A DNA stretch of 64,000 nucleotides from assembly GCA_029844215.1 (NCBI GenBank), contig CM056720.1:30869711-30933710 (forward strand). The letters run 5' to 3'. Source of the stretch: Przewalskia tangutica. Its lineage: Eukaryota > Streptophyta > Magnoliopsida > Solanales > Solanaceae. The notes beneath the pieces are model-generated. The model saw nothing but the letters and a program-made list of their open reading frames with translations. It was not told the origin of the DNA and made no database searches. Both the position numbers and the translations under genes were made by a program. Positions 46,728 through 60,015 of this stretch are shown here, piece after piece (position 1 is the stretch's first letter; each line of letters opens with the position of its first letter).

Positions 46728-46762
46728 GTAACATTCCCTTAGATACATTCGTCCCCGAATGT
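46728..46762 (-). promoter_or_regulatory. LTR I terminus, polypurine tract and hairpin
   Basis: GTAACA (46728-46733) is the LTR end; TTCCCTTAG (minus CTAAGGGAA) is the polypurine tract; ACATTCG (46745-46751) and CGAATGT (46756-46762) form the hairpin with a 4-base loop. Confidence 0.75.
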
Positions 46763-48121
46763 TCTTTCGGAGCTCACTCTATCATTTCTTGGCATAGTCT
46801 CATAAAACTGCACTTAGTGAAACCTAATTATGCCACATATGGCCCTAATACACCGCACTTGCATATCCATCCATCATAAACCAAATGAGGAAACAAATCC
46901 AAAGTGCACCATCACTATCTACTCACATTCATTGCCTAAAAGGGTTATATTTTCGTACTTCCAACTTACTTCTAGCATACATACATAATCTCAATATTAT
47001 CCATTCATGACACTTAAACATACAACAACCTTATCATTTATGCAAATCTCTAAAGGGTCAAAGATATACCTTAAATCATATAGGCGGTTCAAAAGACTGC
47101 TAAAACTGGGAACTTCCACCACGACCTCTGCCACGGCCTGCCGGTGTATGAACATCCTGCCTAGCTATTGAAGGCGAAGAACCCGCAACCGATCCAGTAG
47201 ATTGTGCTATCCCACCTATAACCTTCCTACTAGGACAATCCCTCAACATATGGCCCTGACGGTCACAAGTAAAATAGGCACCAGTAGCACGACGACATTC
47301 CCACGCGACGCCGCCACACTGCGGAACATCGAGGGAAGAGCGTCCCGATCGCCAGAACCTACGCGTGCACGCGCGATCCGAAACTCGAGCTCGACCAGCT
47401 CCGATTACCCGCTAATCCAACCTCCCGCCGTAAAATCGAAGGAGCACTCAGGCCGGGCTGAAATGTAGACCTAGTTCGCCGAGGCTCTCCGCCGAAATCA
47501 CTCAACCCCTCGCTGCCCCGCCCTCGGGCCGGGCCTTGGTCCGCCGGCCCTCTCTCCCCGCCTCAATCCTCGTGCATATGTCTGCATCTCCGCAATATCC
47601 ATACTGGTCAAGGGCCGCTCCTGTGCAAGCAAAGGATCATATAATGGCCTAGCCCCATAATATAGCGATGAACTCTATCAGCCATGTCAGCCACAATAGT
47701 GTGCGCATACTTGGACAACGAGTCAAACTCCAGATTTTACTCCCTGATGGTTCTCCCATTCTGCCTCAATGACAAGAACCTATCAACACGGGCTCTCTTT
47801 ATCTTAGAAGGCAAAAAGTGATCAAAAAAGGCCTCTGTGAACTCATCCCAAACAGCTGGAGGGGCACCCACACCCCTAGACAGTTCCCATGACTCAACGC
47901 AATATCGCGTAACCGGTAAGAAGCCAGCACCACTGACTCGGTCTTCGAGACCCTAAGAACCTGCATAGTCTGCTATATCTGCCGAATAAACTCCTGAGGA
48001 TCCTCCTCAGATCTTGAACCATAGAACTCGGGTGGACTACAACCCGAAAAATCCTGAATCCTAAAATTGTCCGCTCTAGGGTTAGCTACTCGCCTCGTTT
48101 ACGCCTCTACCACTATACTAG
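46763..48121 (-). pseudogene. Element I internal region: 3' non-coding and gag remnant
   Basis: From the left, 46763-47090 matches element A's 3' region in reverse. At about 47235-47290 the minus strand reads YFTCDRQGHMLRDCPSRKV, a zinc knuckle with only its first Cys lost, followed by a Gly/Arg-rich GRGRGRGGSSQF tail that ends gag. From 47600 to 48060 capsid pieces appear: PPEFYGSRSEEDPQEFI near 48020, then VLRVSKTESVVLASYRLRDIA. As in A, the knuckle is only about 500 bases from the LTR, so no pol exists. Element J interrupts the gag N-terminus at 48122; the 5' LTR lies beyond the window. Confidence 0.8.
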
Positions 48122-49798
48122 TGTTACACCCCTAATTTCGTGATATGTTTATAAGAACGCACGTAAGAACTCAAAATGTTAAGATTCGAGACGAGTAAAA
48201 ATTTATCTAATTATGGAAATGTCTAAATGAAGTATCATGATTTAACGGGAGGGCGGCACGTGTCACCCCCCCTTTTCTTGGTCTTGGACGAAATATTCAT
48301 GGGTAAAAGGGTCATTTGACCATTGTTAAGATGTCCAAGTCTTGCTAAAGCTAGAGCTTGATAAAATTGACTAAGTCAAATGCCACTTGGCTTGATCCTT
48401 GTGAAATGCATCCAAGCCACCCATTTGTTTTAATCTTGACCCTCCTTTATGTTATTTAAACATACTAGTGCAAGACAAGGCTCTACACTTAGCAAATTTT
48501 CAAGAAAAACTTGATGAACACAAGAGCAAGCTCTCGGCCAAGGCTAGGGTTTCAAGGGAAATTTTTTAGTTTGTTCTCCAATAATCCCCATACTTTAAAC
48601 CAAGGTTCCTAAGAGTATTGTAAGGGTATCTCAATAGAAAGATCCCGGAAAAGTGGCGTTTTCGTATTAGTCGCAAGGCGGAAACTTAAGGAGTTCTTCA
48701 ATTTTGAAGTTGGAACTTGAAGATGAGTTCTTCATAAGCTTCTAAGGGTTGCTTGGAGTGGATTGGAACGTCAAAAAGAGGAGCTAAAGTTTCTAAGGAT
48801 AGACTTGTAATCTTGGATCATAGTTGGGCTAAATGAGGTAATAATCTTTGTCTTACTTTTGTAATTGAAGATTACATGTTAAGATAAGTTAGAAATGATC
48901 ATGTGATATGTGTTGTGAAGATTAATAAGTGTTATGGAAGTTTAGAAGCTCAAATCCGAAAATGACATGTTGAGTCATTTGAAATTGAATTACAATTTGG
49001 TCATTAACTAGAATCGTCGCATGTTATCTACTTGAAGATTGTAGTAGTTATAATCAATTGCGGCTTGATAACATGTTATACTTAACAACTAGAATTGAAA
49101 AGGAATTGGAAAGAAAGATATGTTGTGACACCTTTGGCCGAAAATGACATAGTATGTTGGACTAGTTTGATATAAATTGTGGGGCGGAATTTTACACGTC
49201 TTGTTAGGCGTGTAATCCCCTATTGTTAACTACATTGTTGAGCCTTAAATGTGGCGTGTTTGGTTATTGAATTCGGCCTTGAAAAAGGTGGAAAAGTATG
49301 TAGAAACAAAGGAAGTGTTGTCCGATTTTCCGTAGAATTTAGTGGCTTTGCACTTGGAATATTCTACGCTTGAAACTAGAAGTTAATAGACGATTATGGT
49401 CATTATAGGTCGACATACTACGCACGCGCGATTGACTTAGCAAGTGGATGGAACCGAAGAGGTATGTGGAACTTCCTTATCTCTTGAGAATGAATAAGTT
49501 GTAAATGTATAGTACGTAGACGACGATAGATTTTGACTAATCTAGTCCATTTGATATCCTCGTTTATCTTAAGAATGTTCAAGTTGGTCGAGTTAGGAAT
49601 TAACTCGCTTGTTTAAAAATATTAAGGATATCTTGGTTTTAAAAGTTAAGAGACTTTAAGTATTTCAAAGTATATGATACTTGTTTCGCTTGGAAAGTTT
49701 AAGTCTCTTGGTTATAAAGAAGAATGTAAGTTTTAAAGTATAAAGCTAGTATAACGCTTTACGGGAAGTCGTTATAATAGCTTTATGGAAAGTTAATG
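48122..49798 (+). repeat. Element J: first part of a plus-strand LTR
   Basis: It starts TGTTACACCCCTAA inside I's gag and follows the long-LTR pattern: CACGTGTCACCC near 48258, stem-loop TTACACG (49192-49198)/CGTGTAA (49209-49215), and GTTATAATAGCTTTATGG near 49773-49790. It is cut at 49799 by K and resumes at 57191. GTTAA (49794-49798) is K's target duplication. Confidence 0.85.
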
Positions 49799-50519
49799 TC
49801 ACGACCCGACTGCTCAAGGATCGTGCCCTACCCGGGCACCCCATCGTATACATCGTAGATAATCACGAACATACATGAAACTTATAAATAAATCATCAAA
49901 GATAAAATCAACTGTGTTAGCCGATAAGGCTACCTCCATGGATAGTAAATACATAAACGGGTTGTTGCCTCCTTTCCTTTACAAACCGACCCACAATATA
50001 TGACTACGCACTTCTAAGAGTTTTAACATAACAATCGTGGGCGGACAGGCCCCACCATACCTCAATATACATGAATCTACAACCTCGTGGAAACTGCACA
50101 AGAGATAAGCCTCCGAGCAAATGGAGCTTTTTCCCAAAATCAACCGAGATCCTAAGAGCAAGGATCACCAACCTGGTACCTAAACTCATGGCATTTAACG
50201 CACTTCAAGGGGGCCGCATAACAAAAATTTAATATGGAATGTAAATAACGACAAGAAATGATCATAATCAGATAAAAGAATGACAGAGACAAGTATAAAA
50301 AGTACATACCAGATCCTGCCGTGTCATTACCACTTATGAACTTAATCGTACCTTATTATCTTTTCCCATTTTCAATAAAAGTTATAGTCACATTCTTATG
50401 TACATGATTAGGAAAAATCATTAAGTTCATTACCATATAACTTACTTATCTTTCATAACATAATCCGGCCCTTCAAGGAGGGACGCATATACTACCCGGC
50501 CCAATCTAGGATGCGATCA

Positions 50520-50876
50520 AGTCACACAAATATCAAAGTGTGCCCGTGGAATCCCCCATCACTGCCGACAACTATAAGTGTAAATTATGACCATGTGACG
50601 CGCCCGTGGCATCCCACTTCACTGTCGGCGTACACATACACAACACATATATATATCTCCTGCCCGTGGAATCCCACATCACTGCCGACATCCTTAGGTG
50701 TAACATATAACCATGTGTCGCGCCCGTGGCATCCCACCTCACCGCCGGGCATACATATACAACACATATATATATCTCCCGCCGTGGAATCCCACATCAT
50801 CGCCGATACCGTAGTGTAATATATTACTACGTGTCGCGCTGCGTGCATCCCACCTCACCGCTTGCATACATATACA

Positions 50877-50920
<44 letters not shown>

Positions 50921-51380
50921 CGCGTCGCATGCCCCTAATCCCACATCGTATAAGCATGGCCATAACGTGCTCTCGCATCCTCATCAGATGTGTGTCTTCA
51001 CGAGCTAGCCCATGGAGTAATAATATAACATGCCCCTAATCCTCATCGCTGGTACATGTCTTCAGGGAGCTAGCCCATGGAGTAAAATATAACACGGTCG
51101 CATGCCCCTAATCCCACATCGAGCAAGCACGGATACGGAGTAATAAACACGCGCATCTAACCCGCATCTCCGCCGCATGCCCCGCATCCTCATCGAGCAA
51201 GTACGCCAAGATCAATCACAATGGAAGCATACCCGGAATCCTCACCGCCGCAGACGCTCAATAAAATGTCCGGGCATCTAACCCGCATCCTGGTCACATG
51301 CCCCGGAATCCCACATCGTATAAGCATGTCCAAGGATCAATCATTATGGAAGCATACCCGTGGAATCCCACATCACTATC
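50520..51380 (-). repeat. Minisatellite in LTR K
   Basis: Repeated CGTGGAATCCC(A/C)CATCACTGCCGAC and CGTGGCATCCCAC(C/T)TCAC units with spacers of TATATATCTCC and ACAACACATAT. At least ten partial units are visible; this is the longest array in the window. Confidence 0.85.
50880..50920. repeat. AT microsatellite
   Basis: About 40 bases of alternating A and T inside the minisatellite of LTR K. Confidence 0.95.
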
Positions 51381-52085
51381 GGTACGTCCAAGTAAACTTA
51401 CAACCAGCCAGCCGGCCCTCCAACTGAGAGACACGACAACGTATACATATAATACTTGCACTCAAAGCTATCACAAGCAAACCTAGGCAAGTTCATTAAA
51501 CCTTTAGACTTCTATTTTTATAAACTCATGGCACTTTCGTTTCACACATAAAAATCCGGGAATTTAACCCCAAGTACTACATGCTTACTGTTACACCCCG
51601 TATTTCCAGGGTATGTATGTGAGGACATACGTACGAGAATACGACATTAAATTGGAAAGGAAGAAAAGATGTGATTTTTCGACGGAAAAGTTTCCGGATT
51701 TCGGGAAGGAAAAAGGTTCAACGGGAATCGATTCCCGATTTGTATTCGACTTTTGGAATATTTAAGAATTATGGAATTTTATTTTGAATTGGTCACGCTG
51801 GGCCCACGAGGAATTTACGCTTGCTGGGCCCACTTTATTTTCGGATTTTTGGCATTACTGATATTTTCGAAAGATGAAATATTTTCGACTAACAGGAGGC
51901 TTATACGTGTCACCCTAGCCGCAAGGTCGACGAAATTGTCGACATGTTGTACACGCCACATGATAAATGCCATAAACATTTGGTCAAAGTCTGCAAGATA
52001 TTTGTGTAGTAGATAGATGTTGGGACCCACACACACATGGCTCAATCTAGACCACACACTTGCTTCAATCCTAGCCCTCAATGTC

Positions 52086-52094
52086 CTATAAATA
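52086..52094 (+). promoter_or_regulatory. TATA box of LTR L
   Basis: CTATAAATA followed by CCCCTTAAGTC, as in D and H. Confidence 0.7.
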
Positions 52095-53904
52095 CCCCTT
52101 AAGTCAAGACTATTATTCATCCACACTTAGAGTTTTCCAAGTTTGAAAACTCCTCCCTTTCCTTTGTAGTTCTCGCTTTAGCCTTGTTTCTTGAGCAAAA
52201 ATTGTCCAAAAATTCTTAAAGTTTTAAGTGTTCTTCCTTAGTGTATTAGGAAGACTATTAACTAAGAGTTGAAAGATTTCACACCCTAGCCACTAAAGTA
52301 CCCTCGCCGGTAGTCGCCACAATCAAAGCCTGCTGTTCTTCACTTTTGAGTCAAGGTTAAGAGAAGTTGTTTAGAAACTTCTAAGGGTTTCGGAGCGGGT
52401 TGAGCGTAAGGAATCGAGCCAAACGCTGCTCAGATCGACATATAATCTTGGATAATTTTGGGCTTATCGAGGTAATGATCTTTATCCCCTATCAGAATTG
52501 GAAATTACACGTCGTAGTAATGTATAGCCGAGTATACTATATATAGAATGGATATTAAAGAAGAGAATTGAATCAGAATTACATAGGATCGTATTTACAG
52601 AGACTTGTAGTATTCATGTGAAGTAGAATCAACACGTCCGCTAGACGGTAATCCCCGAGTTGTTGTCTGCCCGTATGCCTCGATAGGGAAGAGATTTATG
52701 TGATAAAGCGGGGTGGGGGAGGTGTCGAATTTTCCGTGAGAAATATTCTACGAAGAGAACTAGAAGTTAATAGGCGCTATGGCCATTATAGCGGAAGTAC
52801 TACGAGTAGCGATTCTACTCGGGCGGTGGAAAAGGCAGCGCGTTGTAGTACGGATCATTTTGCTAATTGTCGATAATCGTCGCGAGGTATGTGAACCTAT
52901 TCCTATCTTTCTAGTACGATATGTCATGAACTATGTAGTACGAGACGCATACGTGTTAAATGAATTTGTCGTTTAAAACATAAAGTTGTTATAACGGCTA
53001 CGGGAAGTCAAGTTATAACAACTTTATGTGGGCAAAGAAATGGTTTGTGGTTTTAAAAGATAAAAGACTTGATGTGAAATAATAAGGACTTGGGTCAGTG
53101 TTAAACAATGAAACCGCTTATGAGAAACGGGTACTGGTTTTAAAAGGAATAATATTATATTGATTACTAAATGAGAATAAGTATCGAACAAACCATCATA
53201 GCAGTTATTAAAGGAAAATGTATTGACTAATTAATTACTATTAAAACCAAGAGAAACCTCCATCCGCATAAGCTAAGATAAGACAAAATTGTATTACATT
53301 TCCTAGATCATGGTCGCTTAATAAGAATCATTATAAACAAGCATTAATTTTCTTAAATTTCCAAAGTAAGGAACTTGATTTCTAAAAGAAAAGAGACTCG
53401 AGGAATCAAGAGTTTTTGGTTTAAAAGAAAGACATTGTTTTGTCTTAAATTGTTTAAAACATAAAGTGTTATAACATCTTTACGGAAGGTAGTTATAACG
53501 ACTTTATGAAAACAAAAGAATGGTTTTATCATTGGTTTTAAAATGGTAATTTGCTTAAAAAGGAAAGTATGGAAGTTGTTTTGGTTTACTTAAAAATGTT
53601 AGTCACTCTATTTTTATAATACGGCATCGTGACCTGTGTAAAAGAAATGGATCTTTTAAAAGAATTTAACTTACTTAGTACTTGGGGTTAAAACCGACTT
53701 TGGCATAAAATGAAAGTACTCGAGTTGTGTGTAACTTGCCTATGTTTCAGCGTGATAGCCTTATCGCACTAGTATTGTATTTCTATACCACCGCCTCTCG
53801 GCCGAGGGCCGATCGATTTGTGATGATCTTACTGACGCATCGGCAGCGACGAGCATTCCACGCACGCTTCGCGATTATTATTCCATGGACTATCTCTCCA
53901 CGCA

Positions 53905-54225
53905 GGTTTTACCGATTCGCTTGGTATCCGTAGTCGCTCGTGACTTGCCCAAGTCGTGGCTGATTCGCTGGTATCCGTAGTTTGCCTTCAGATTGCCCCT
54001 GCTCGCTTTTGTGACGGTCTCGTGATTCCGCCAGATCCGTAGTTAGTTCGTGATTGCCCCACCGCCACGCGGCGCAGTGGTATCCGTAGTTGCCGACTTG
54101 CCCCGGTCACTTCGTGGTACGGTTATATAGATTTGTTGTTACGCTGGTATCCGTAGTTAGCTGTGATTTGCCCCGGCCGCTGACGACGCGCTTTGGTATC
54201 CGGTAGTTAGCCTTCAGACTTGCCC
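53905..54225 (+). repeat. Minisatellite in LTR L (GGTATCCGTAGTT units)
   Basis: About six units of 50-70 bases share (T)GGTATCCGTAGTTAG and a following ACTTGCCC or GATTTGCCCC, for example near 53922, 53970, 54028, 54079, 54152 and 54208. Unit length varies by indels. Confidence 0.8.
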
Positions 54226-57190
54226 AGACGGTTTTTACGACACGACGGACCCGTGTTCATGTACTCGCGTGGTTATCGAGATCGCAGCTGGCGAAGGTGT
54301 TCCACGCATGATTGATGTCATGTACGAGACCCATAGTTATATTTGAGCGATGACTTCGGCGCGAGTCCTCGACTCGATACGATCGCTACATATTATGTAA
54401 TCGTAGTTTGCTATCATATATGTCTCATGTTTTATATAGACTACTATGATTTCATTTACGTGATTTTCGCCACATACTCGTACCACAGATCGACTCTCCT
54501 GGGCCGCGCTCATGCCGCAGTAGAGGTACATCGCTGTCGATCCTCGCCATAGATCACGCCAACAGATTGGAAGCTCCGCTTCTCCGAGGCTTATCTTTCG
54601 CATGCTTTCCGAGTTGTAGGTTCTGTACATTCTGTGGTACGGGCCTCCCCCGCCATAGTTGTTGCTACACTCTGAGGTCCTGTAGCATCATGCAGTGTGG
54701 TGTAAAGGTTGTAATCGCTCAAATTTCTCAGATATATATATGCAAAAAGGCAACCGCTTTGGTTAGCCTGCTTTTCTTTATCTTGTTTCATATCTCAGAT
54801 GTTTTATTTCACTGGTTTTTCTCTCGATGTCAGATCACTAGGTGTCCGGTAAGGCACTGGCCATGCCCGGCCGTCGTGACACTTACATTATTTTCAAAAG
54901 ATTCCTTTTTCATATAAAACCCCAAGATACTAACACCCGTAGTATCAAGGCTTGTGCACATATCACATAAGTCACTATACTTTAGAAATACATTTCTCGG
55001 CTTCTAAATCAAGTTACCCTTACCTTAAAGCTTTAAGCAAGTGATACCCTTAAATCAAATTGCCCTTCCTTAATTCAAGTTATTTCTTTGATTACTTTAT
55101 TAGAGAAAACCATTCTCTTAACCTTCCATAAAGCCGTTATAACCAACTTCCCATAAAGCCGTTATAACTCTTTATGGTTTTAGACAAACCCATTCCTTTT
55201 ATAACCAAGAGACTTATATTTTTTTAAAACCAAGTATTATATATTTTCAAATCAATTCTCTTAACTTTCAAAGTACAATTAGTCTCTTAACCTTTAGAAA
55301 TCAAGTGACTCCTTTTATTATAAAACCTTAGGCAATCCATGCCTTAAAATCAAGTCATTTATCTTTCCATAAAGCAAATATAACCAACTTCCCATAAAGT
55401 CATTATATTCACTTTATACTTTAGCCAAAATATAATTTCCTATCCAAGGGACTTATACGTTTAAAACGGAACAAGTATCACATACTTTAAAACTCTTCAA
55501 GTCCCTAAACTTAATAAAACTTAAGACATCCTTTATTCTTTCAAAGAAGTGAGTTAATCTCCTAACTCACCCGACTAGGCTATTCATTAAACTAGTAAAG
55601 GATATCAAGGTGTCAGACGCTCACCGCTCTACATACGCAACTAGTCATGCTCAAAAGATAGGAAAAGTTCTACATAGAGTAAATCACACAACTACCTCTT
55701 AACTTCTAAGAGTAGAAGGAAACATGAAATGATACCACAGGTATATTCCATACATAGAATCATGCCAAAGGAAGGAAGAGGTTCACATACCTCGCGACGA
55801 TTATCGACAAGTAGCAAAATGCTCCAAAGTACTTCAACCTTGATAGCTATTCCATCCTTCAAGTAGGATACGCTATACTTAGTACTTCAACCTATAATGG
55901 TCACAATACGTCCATTAATCTCTTACTTCAAACGTAGAATATTCTAAGTGCTAAGTCACTAAATTCTACTAAAATCTGACAAAGACCTCCTTTGTTTCTA
56001 CTTACTTTGCCACCTTTTTCAAGGCCGAATACAATAACCAAACACGCCATATTTAAGGCCCAAACAAAGCAATCAACAATAGGGGATTACACGCCTACTA
56101 GACGTGTAAAATTCCGCCCCACAATAGATATCAAACTAACACAACTACTAGTCCAATTTCGGCCATATTGAGTACCACAATACCAATTCTTATCCAATTT
56201 CCATTTCAATCCAAATTGTTAGCATAACATGATATCAAGTCGCAATCGATTATAACTACTATAATCTTCAAGTAAGTAACATGCGACGATTTCTAATAAA
56301 CGACCAATTAGTAATCCAACTTCAAGTGGCTAATATAACATTTCGGATTTAAGCTACAAGCAATCCATAATACTTATGAACTTCAACATATCAACTTCAT
56401 GCTAGCAACATGTAAAGCTAACAACAACAATATATATATAATCTTGTAACACTATCAAGAGACAAGATTATACCTCAACGAATCTCAATCCAACTCCAAA
56501 TCCGAATTTGCTCCTTAGCAACTTAGAGAATCTTCAAGACACTTCAATCCGCTACTTGAGACCCTTAGAACCATACCAACAACTTTCCTTCAAACTTCCA
56601 ATCCAAAACCTAGAAAGCAACTAGGTTTTCACTTTGCGACTAATACGAAAACTATCTTTTTCCGAGATTTTTCTATTGAGATATGCTTACAATACACTCA
56701 AGAACCTTGGTTTAAAGTGGGAAGATTATTGGACAACAAACAAAAAAAAATTCTCCCCTGTTGAACCCAAACCCAAGAGCACCATATGTGTGTTCTTGAA
56801 ATTCTTGAAATTTTTTCTAAGTGTTGGGCTCTCTCTTGCTACTAGTAGTATTATATAGGGACATGGAGGGTCAAGATGCAACCAAATGGGTGGTTTGGAT
56901 GAAGTCTTATTAAATATCAAGACTAGTGGACCCTTTGACTTAGTCAAAATTCTCAAGCTCCCTACTTGCAAGACTTATCTTGCTTACAAAGGTCCAATGA
57001 CCCTCTTGCCCTTGCTAAATTCGTCCAAGCATCAATAAGGGGGGTGACACGTGTCGCCCTCCCATTCGTCACAATAATACGTTTTCCGACAATTTCATAA
57101 TTCCGATAAATTTTTACAAGTCTCAAATCTTAACACTGTGAGTTCTTACGTTCGTTCTTACAACATGTCCTGCACAAACGGGGTGTAACA

Positions 57191-57302
57191 GTTAAAAAGG
57201 GTGATTTACTCTAAGTAATTTAAGTATGATAAATGACTTGAAATAATGAAAGGCAGGTTGATTTAAAGACATCAATTGCTTAAGGTTTTAAAAGAAAGAA
57301 GT
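57191..57302 (+). repeat. Element J: LTR continuation
   Basis: After the GTTAA duplication the plus-strand LTR of J resumes for about 110 bases and is cut again by M, whose left duplication should be GAAGT (57298-57302). Confidence 0.75.
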
Positions 57303-57769
57303 TGTTACACCCCGTAAGTCCAGGACATGTAGAAGAGAATGTACGAAAGGAAACAAGACTTGGAAATTGGTACTAGAAGAATTGTTTTTCCGATTTTAAA
57401 ATGTTCAACGCCTGAAAGGAAAATGCTCGTTGTTGAGAATTGGAATCTCAAAATACATTATTTGAAGAGTTTGAGACTTAGTAATATTATGGAAATTTAT
57501 TGTTACAGATTTGGTCACGTGGGGCCCACCCGAGGAATTTTACATTTTGTGGGACCCACGTGGTCATGGAATTTTTACGGACTAACGAGGCGACACGCAC
57601 TCCCACACGTGGTCTTGAACGACCGAGTGAGGGGTAAATGGTCATTGACCATCTCAAGATAAGTCTTCAAGCATGACATCGCTGACAAGTCAACTAGTCC
57701 ACATAAGCTCGATCCAAGTGAAACACATCCAAGCCACACATTTGTCAGAATCCTAAGCCTCCAATGTTT

Positions 57770-57776
57770 TATATAA
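57770..57776 (+). promoter_or_regulatory. TATA box of M's 5' LTR
   Basis: TATATAA followed by GCTCACTACTAGTGCAAGAC. The 3' LTR has the same box at 63494-63500. Confidence 0.75.
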
Positions 57777-59749
57777 GCTCACTACTAGTGCAAGACTTGC
57801 TCTTCTAACACTTAGAAAAATTTCACACATTTTCTTGTCCACAAAAGCTCATTTCCTGCTTAGTGTGCCTTGCCCACACAAAAATTTTGCAAATGTCATT
57901 CATTAGCCTCAAGACTTAAACCCAAGGTTCATAAGTGGTATTTTAAGGTTATCTCAATAGAAAGATTTCGAAAACGATTTTCACGTAGTCGCAAGTGAAC
58001 TACGGGAGTTCCTCAACTTTGAAGTTGGAACTCAAGACGGGTTCTTCATAGGCCTCTAAGGAGTGCTTCGAGCGGATTGGAACCTAAGGAAAGCGAGCTA
58101 AGAATTTTCTAAGGCGCGACTTTGAATCTTGGGATTATAAGGGCTTATAAAGGTATAATCTTGTCGCTTTAGTAGTTAAGAGTTACTACTTGTCAGAGCT
58201 ATAGATAGTAGCAAGCATGAAGTATATATTATGTAGTTCGACAAGTATATCGCTATCGAACCCTAATCCGAAACTAGCATGTTAGCCTTAAGACTACAAT
58301 TCAAGTCGATTATTCGCTTGCGCCGACGTTGTATAAAGAAGGAAATTGTAGTTATCGTTGTTTATAACTATATAACATGTTAGACCTTAGAACTTGGAAT
58401 TGATAAGGATTGGAAAAGACTTTGAATTGTTAGTATGTTGTCCGAGAATGGCTAGTGAAGTTTGAACTACTTTCAGATATAATCGCGCGGAATTTTACAC
58501 GAGTGTAAGGCGTGTAATCCCCTTTGTTTGATTGTTGTTTGGGGCCTTAAATGTGGCGTGTTGGTTATTGTATTCGACCTTGAAAAAGGTGGCAAAGTGA
58601 GTAGAAACAAAGGAAGTGCGCCCGCTTTTCCGTAGAATTGTAGACCAAATACTTAGTATTTTTCACGCAGAGACTAGAAGTCGATAGTCTTGTCGTGACC
58701 ATTATAGTCGACACTTCCACATACGGCGATTCGCTTAGCTTGTGGAATTAGAAAAGGTATGTGAACTATCTCCTCTTCTAGCATGATTCCTTAAGATAAA
58801 GAAAGTATGTTCTACTCCCTAAACGATCCATTCCTCGTTGTATTTGGATTGCCTAAAGTAGAATTTTTCTATGCGCTTCCTTGATTGTACTTTGATGTTT
58901 AAATTGTAAATCGATAATCCATTTCCTTAGTGAAGTTTGGATTCTTAAAAGTGAAAGTATTTTACTTAAAGTACATGTAGTCTTGAAAAGGAAGTGGTTT
59001 CTAAACCTTTGGCAAGGCCTTATTCCAAAACCTAAAGGTCATTAAAATGACTTTGTGAGTCATGGAGTGATTTACTTAATTGTTTAAAAGAGGAGAAATG
59101 ACATGATTTAAGAGAAGAAACTTGTTTTCTATATATTAAGAGACTTGAAGTGTTTTGAAAGTTAAGGACTTAAAGAGTTTTAAAATACGTGATACTTCAT
59201 TCCGCTTTAAACGATAAGTCCTCTGATAGGAAATTGTATTTGGCGAAGGTATAAAGTGAATATAACGACTTTATGGGAAGTTGGTTATATTTGCTTTATG
59301 GAAAGATAAATGACTCGATTTTAATGAAAAGGCAACTTGATTTTAAGGCATCAATTGCCTAAAGTTTAGTAATAAAATAAGTTACTTGGTTTCTAAAGGT
59401 TAAGAGACTAAGTGTATTTTTAAAAGTTAAGAAAATCGATTTGAAAGTATTTAATACTTGGATTTTAATAAGTATAAGTCTCTCGTTATAAAAGGAATGG
59501 ATATGTCTAAACTATAAAGCGGTTATAACGACTTTACGGGAAGCCTGCTATAACGCTTTATGGAAAGTTTAGAAAGTTGTCTATTTTGATTAATCGACAT
59601 AAGTTGCCTAGATTGTAAAAGAAAATTTGAGTTACTTGATTTCAAGTGTTGAAATAAGCTTTCAAAAAAATGTAGTAACTTACTTTGAAAAATAGACACG
59701 CTGATACTACTGTGTTAGTATCTTGGGATTTTTCACAAAAGAGTCTCTG

Positions 59750-60015
59750 AAAAGATTAGTACTTTGGCTTGATAAATTGAGAATTTGTCTGTGCGCCTTG
59801 ATTAGTACTTTGGCTTGATTAATTGAGAATTAGTCTAAGCTGCCTTGATTAGTACTTTGGCTTGTTAAACGAGAATAATCCTATCGTGCCTTGATTAGTA
59901 CTTTGGTTGTTAATCGAGAATTATTCTAAGTGCCTTGATAAGTACTTCGCTTGATAATCGAGAATTATTCCACGTGGTGCCTCGATTAGTACTTTGGCTC
60001 GATTAATCGGGAATT
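59750..60015 (+). repeat. Tandem array 1 in LTR M (TTAGTACTTTGGCTTGATTAA units)
   Basis: Six units of about 45-60 bases share TTAGTACTTTGGCT, GAGAATT and GTGCCTTGA. Later units lose or change bases around GGCT and CTG. Confidence 0.88.

Larger units (their letters stand above)
51589..54881 (+). mobile_element. Element L: solo LTR within K
   Basis: A 3.29-kb plus-strand LTR, TGTTACACCCCG to GTCGTGACA, with target duplication CTTAC at 51584-51588 and 54882-54886. No internal region is present. It has a CTATAAATA promoter box (52086-52094), a GGGCCCAC site near 51800, GAGGTATGTGAACCT near 52884, and several GTTATAACGACTTTATG boxes (about 52985-53030 and 53465-53510). It is less like B than K is. 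Confidence 0.93.
49799..57190 (-). mobile_element. Element K: solo LTR, interrupted by L
   Basis: A minus-strand LTR from TGTCACGACCCG to GGGTGTAACA, flanked by GTTAA at 49794-49798 and 57191-57195. Without L it is about 4.09 kb. No internal region is present. Features include the minisatellite, (AT)n at 50880-50920, duplicated CCATAAAGCCGTTATAA boxes (55126 and 55151), the GAGGTTCACATACCTC box near 55781, and the stem-loop TTACACG (56087-56093)/CGTGTAA (56103-56109). It is the same group as F and B. Confidence 0.93.
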
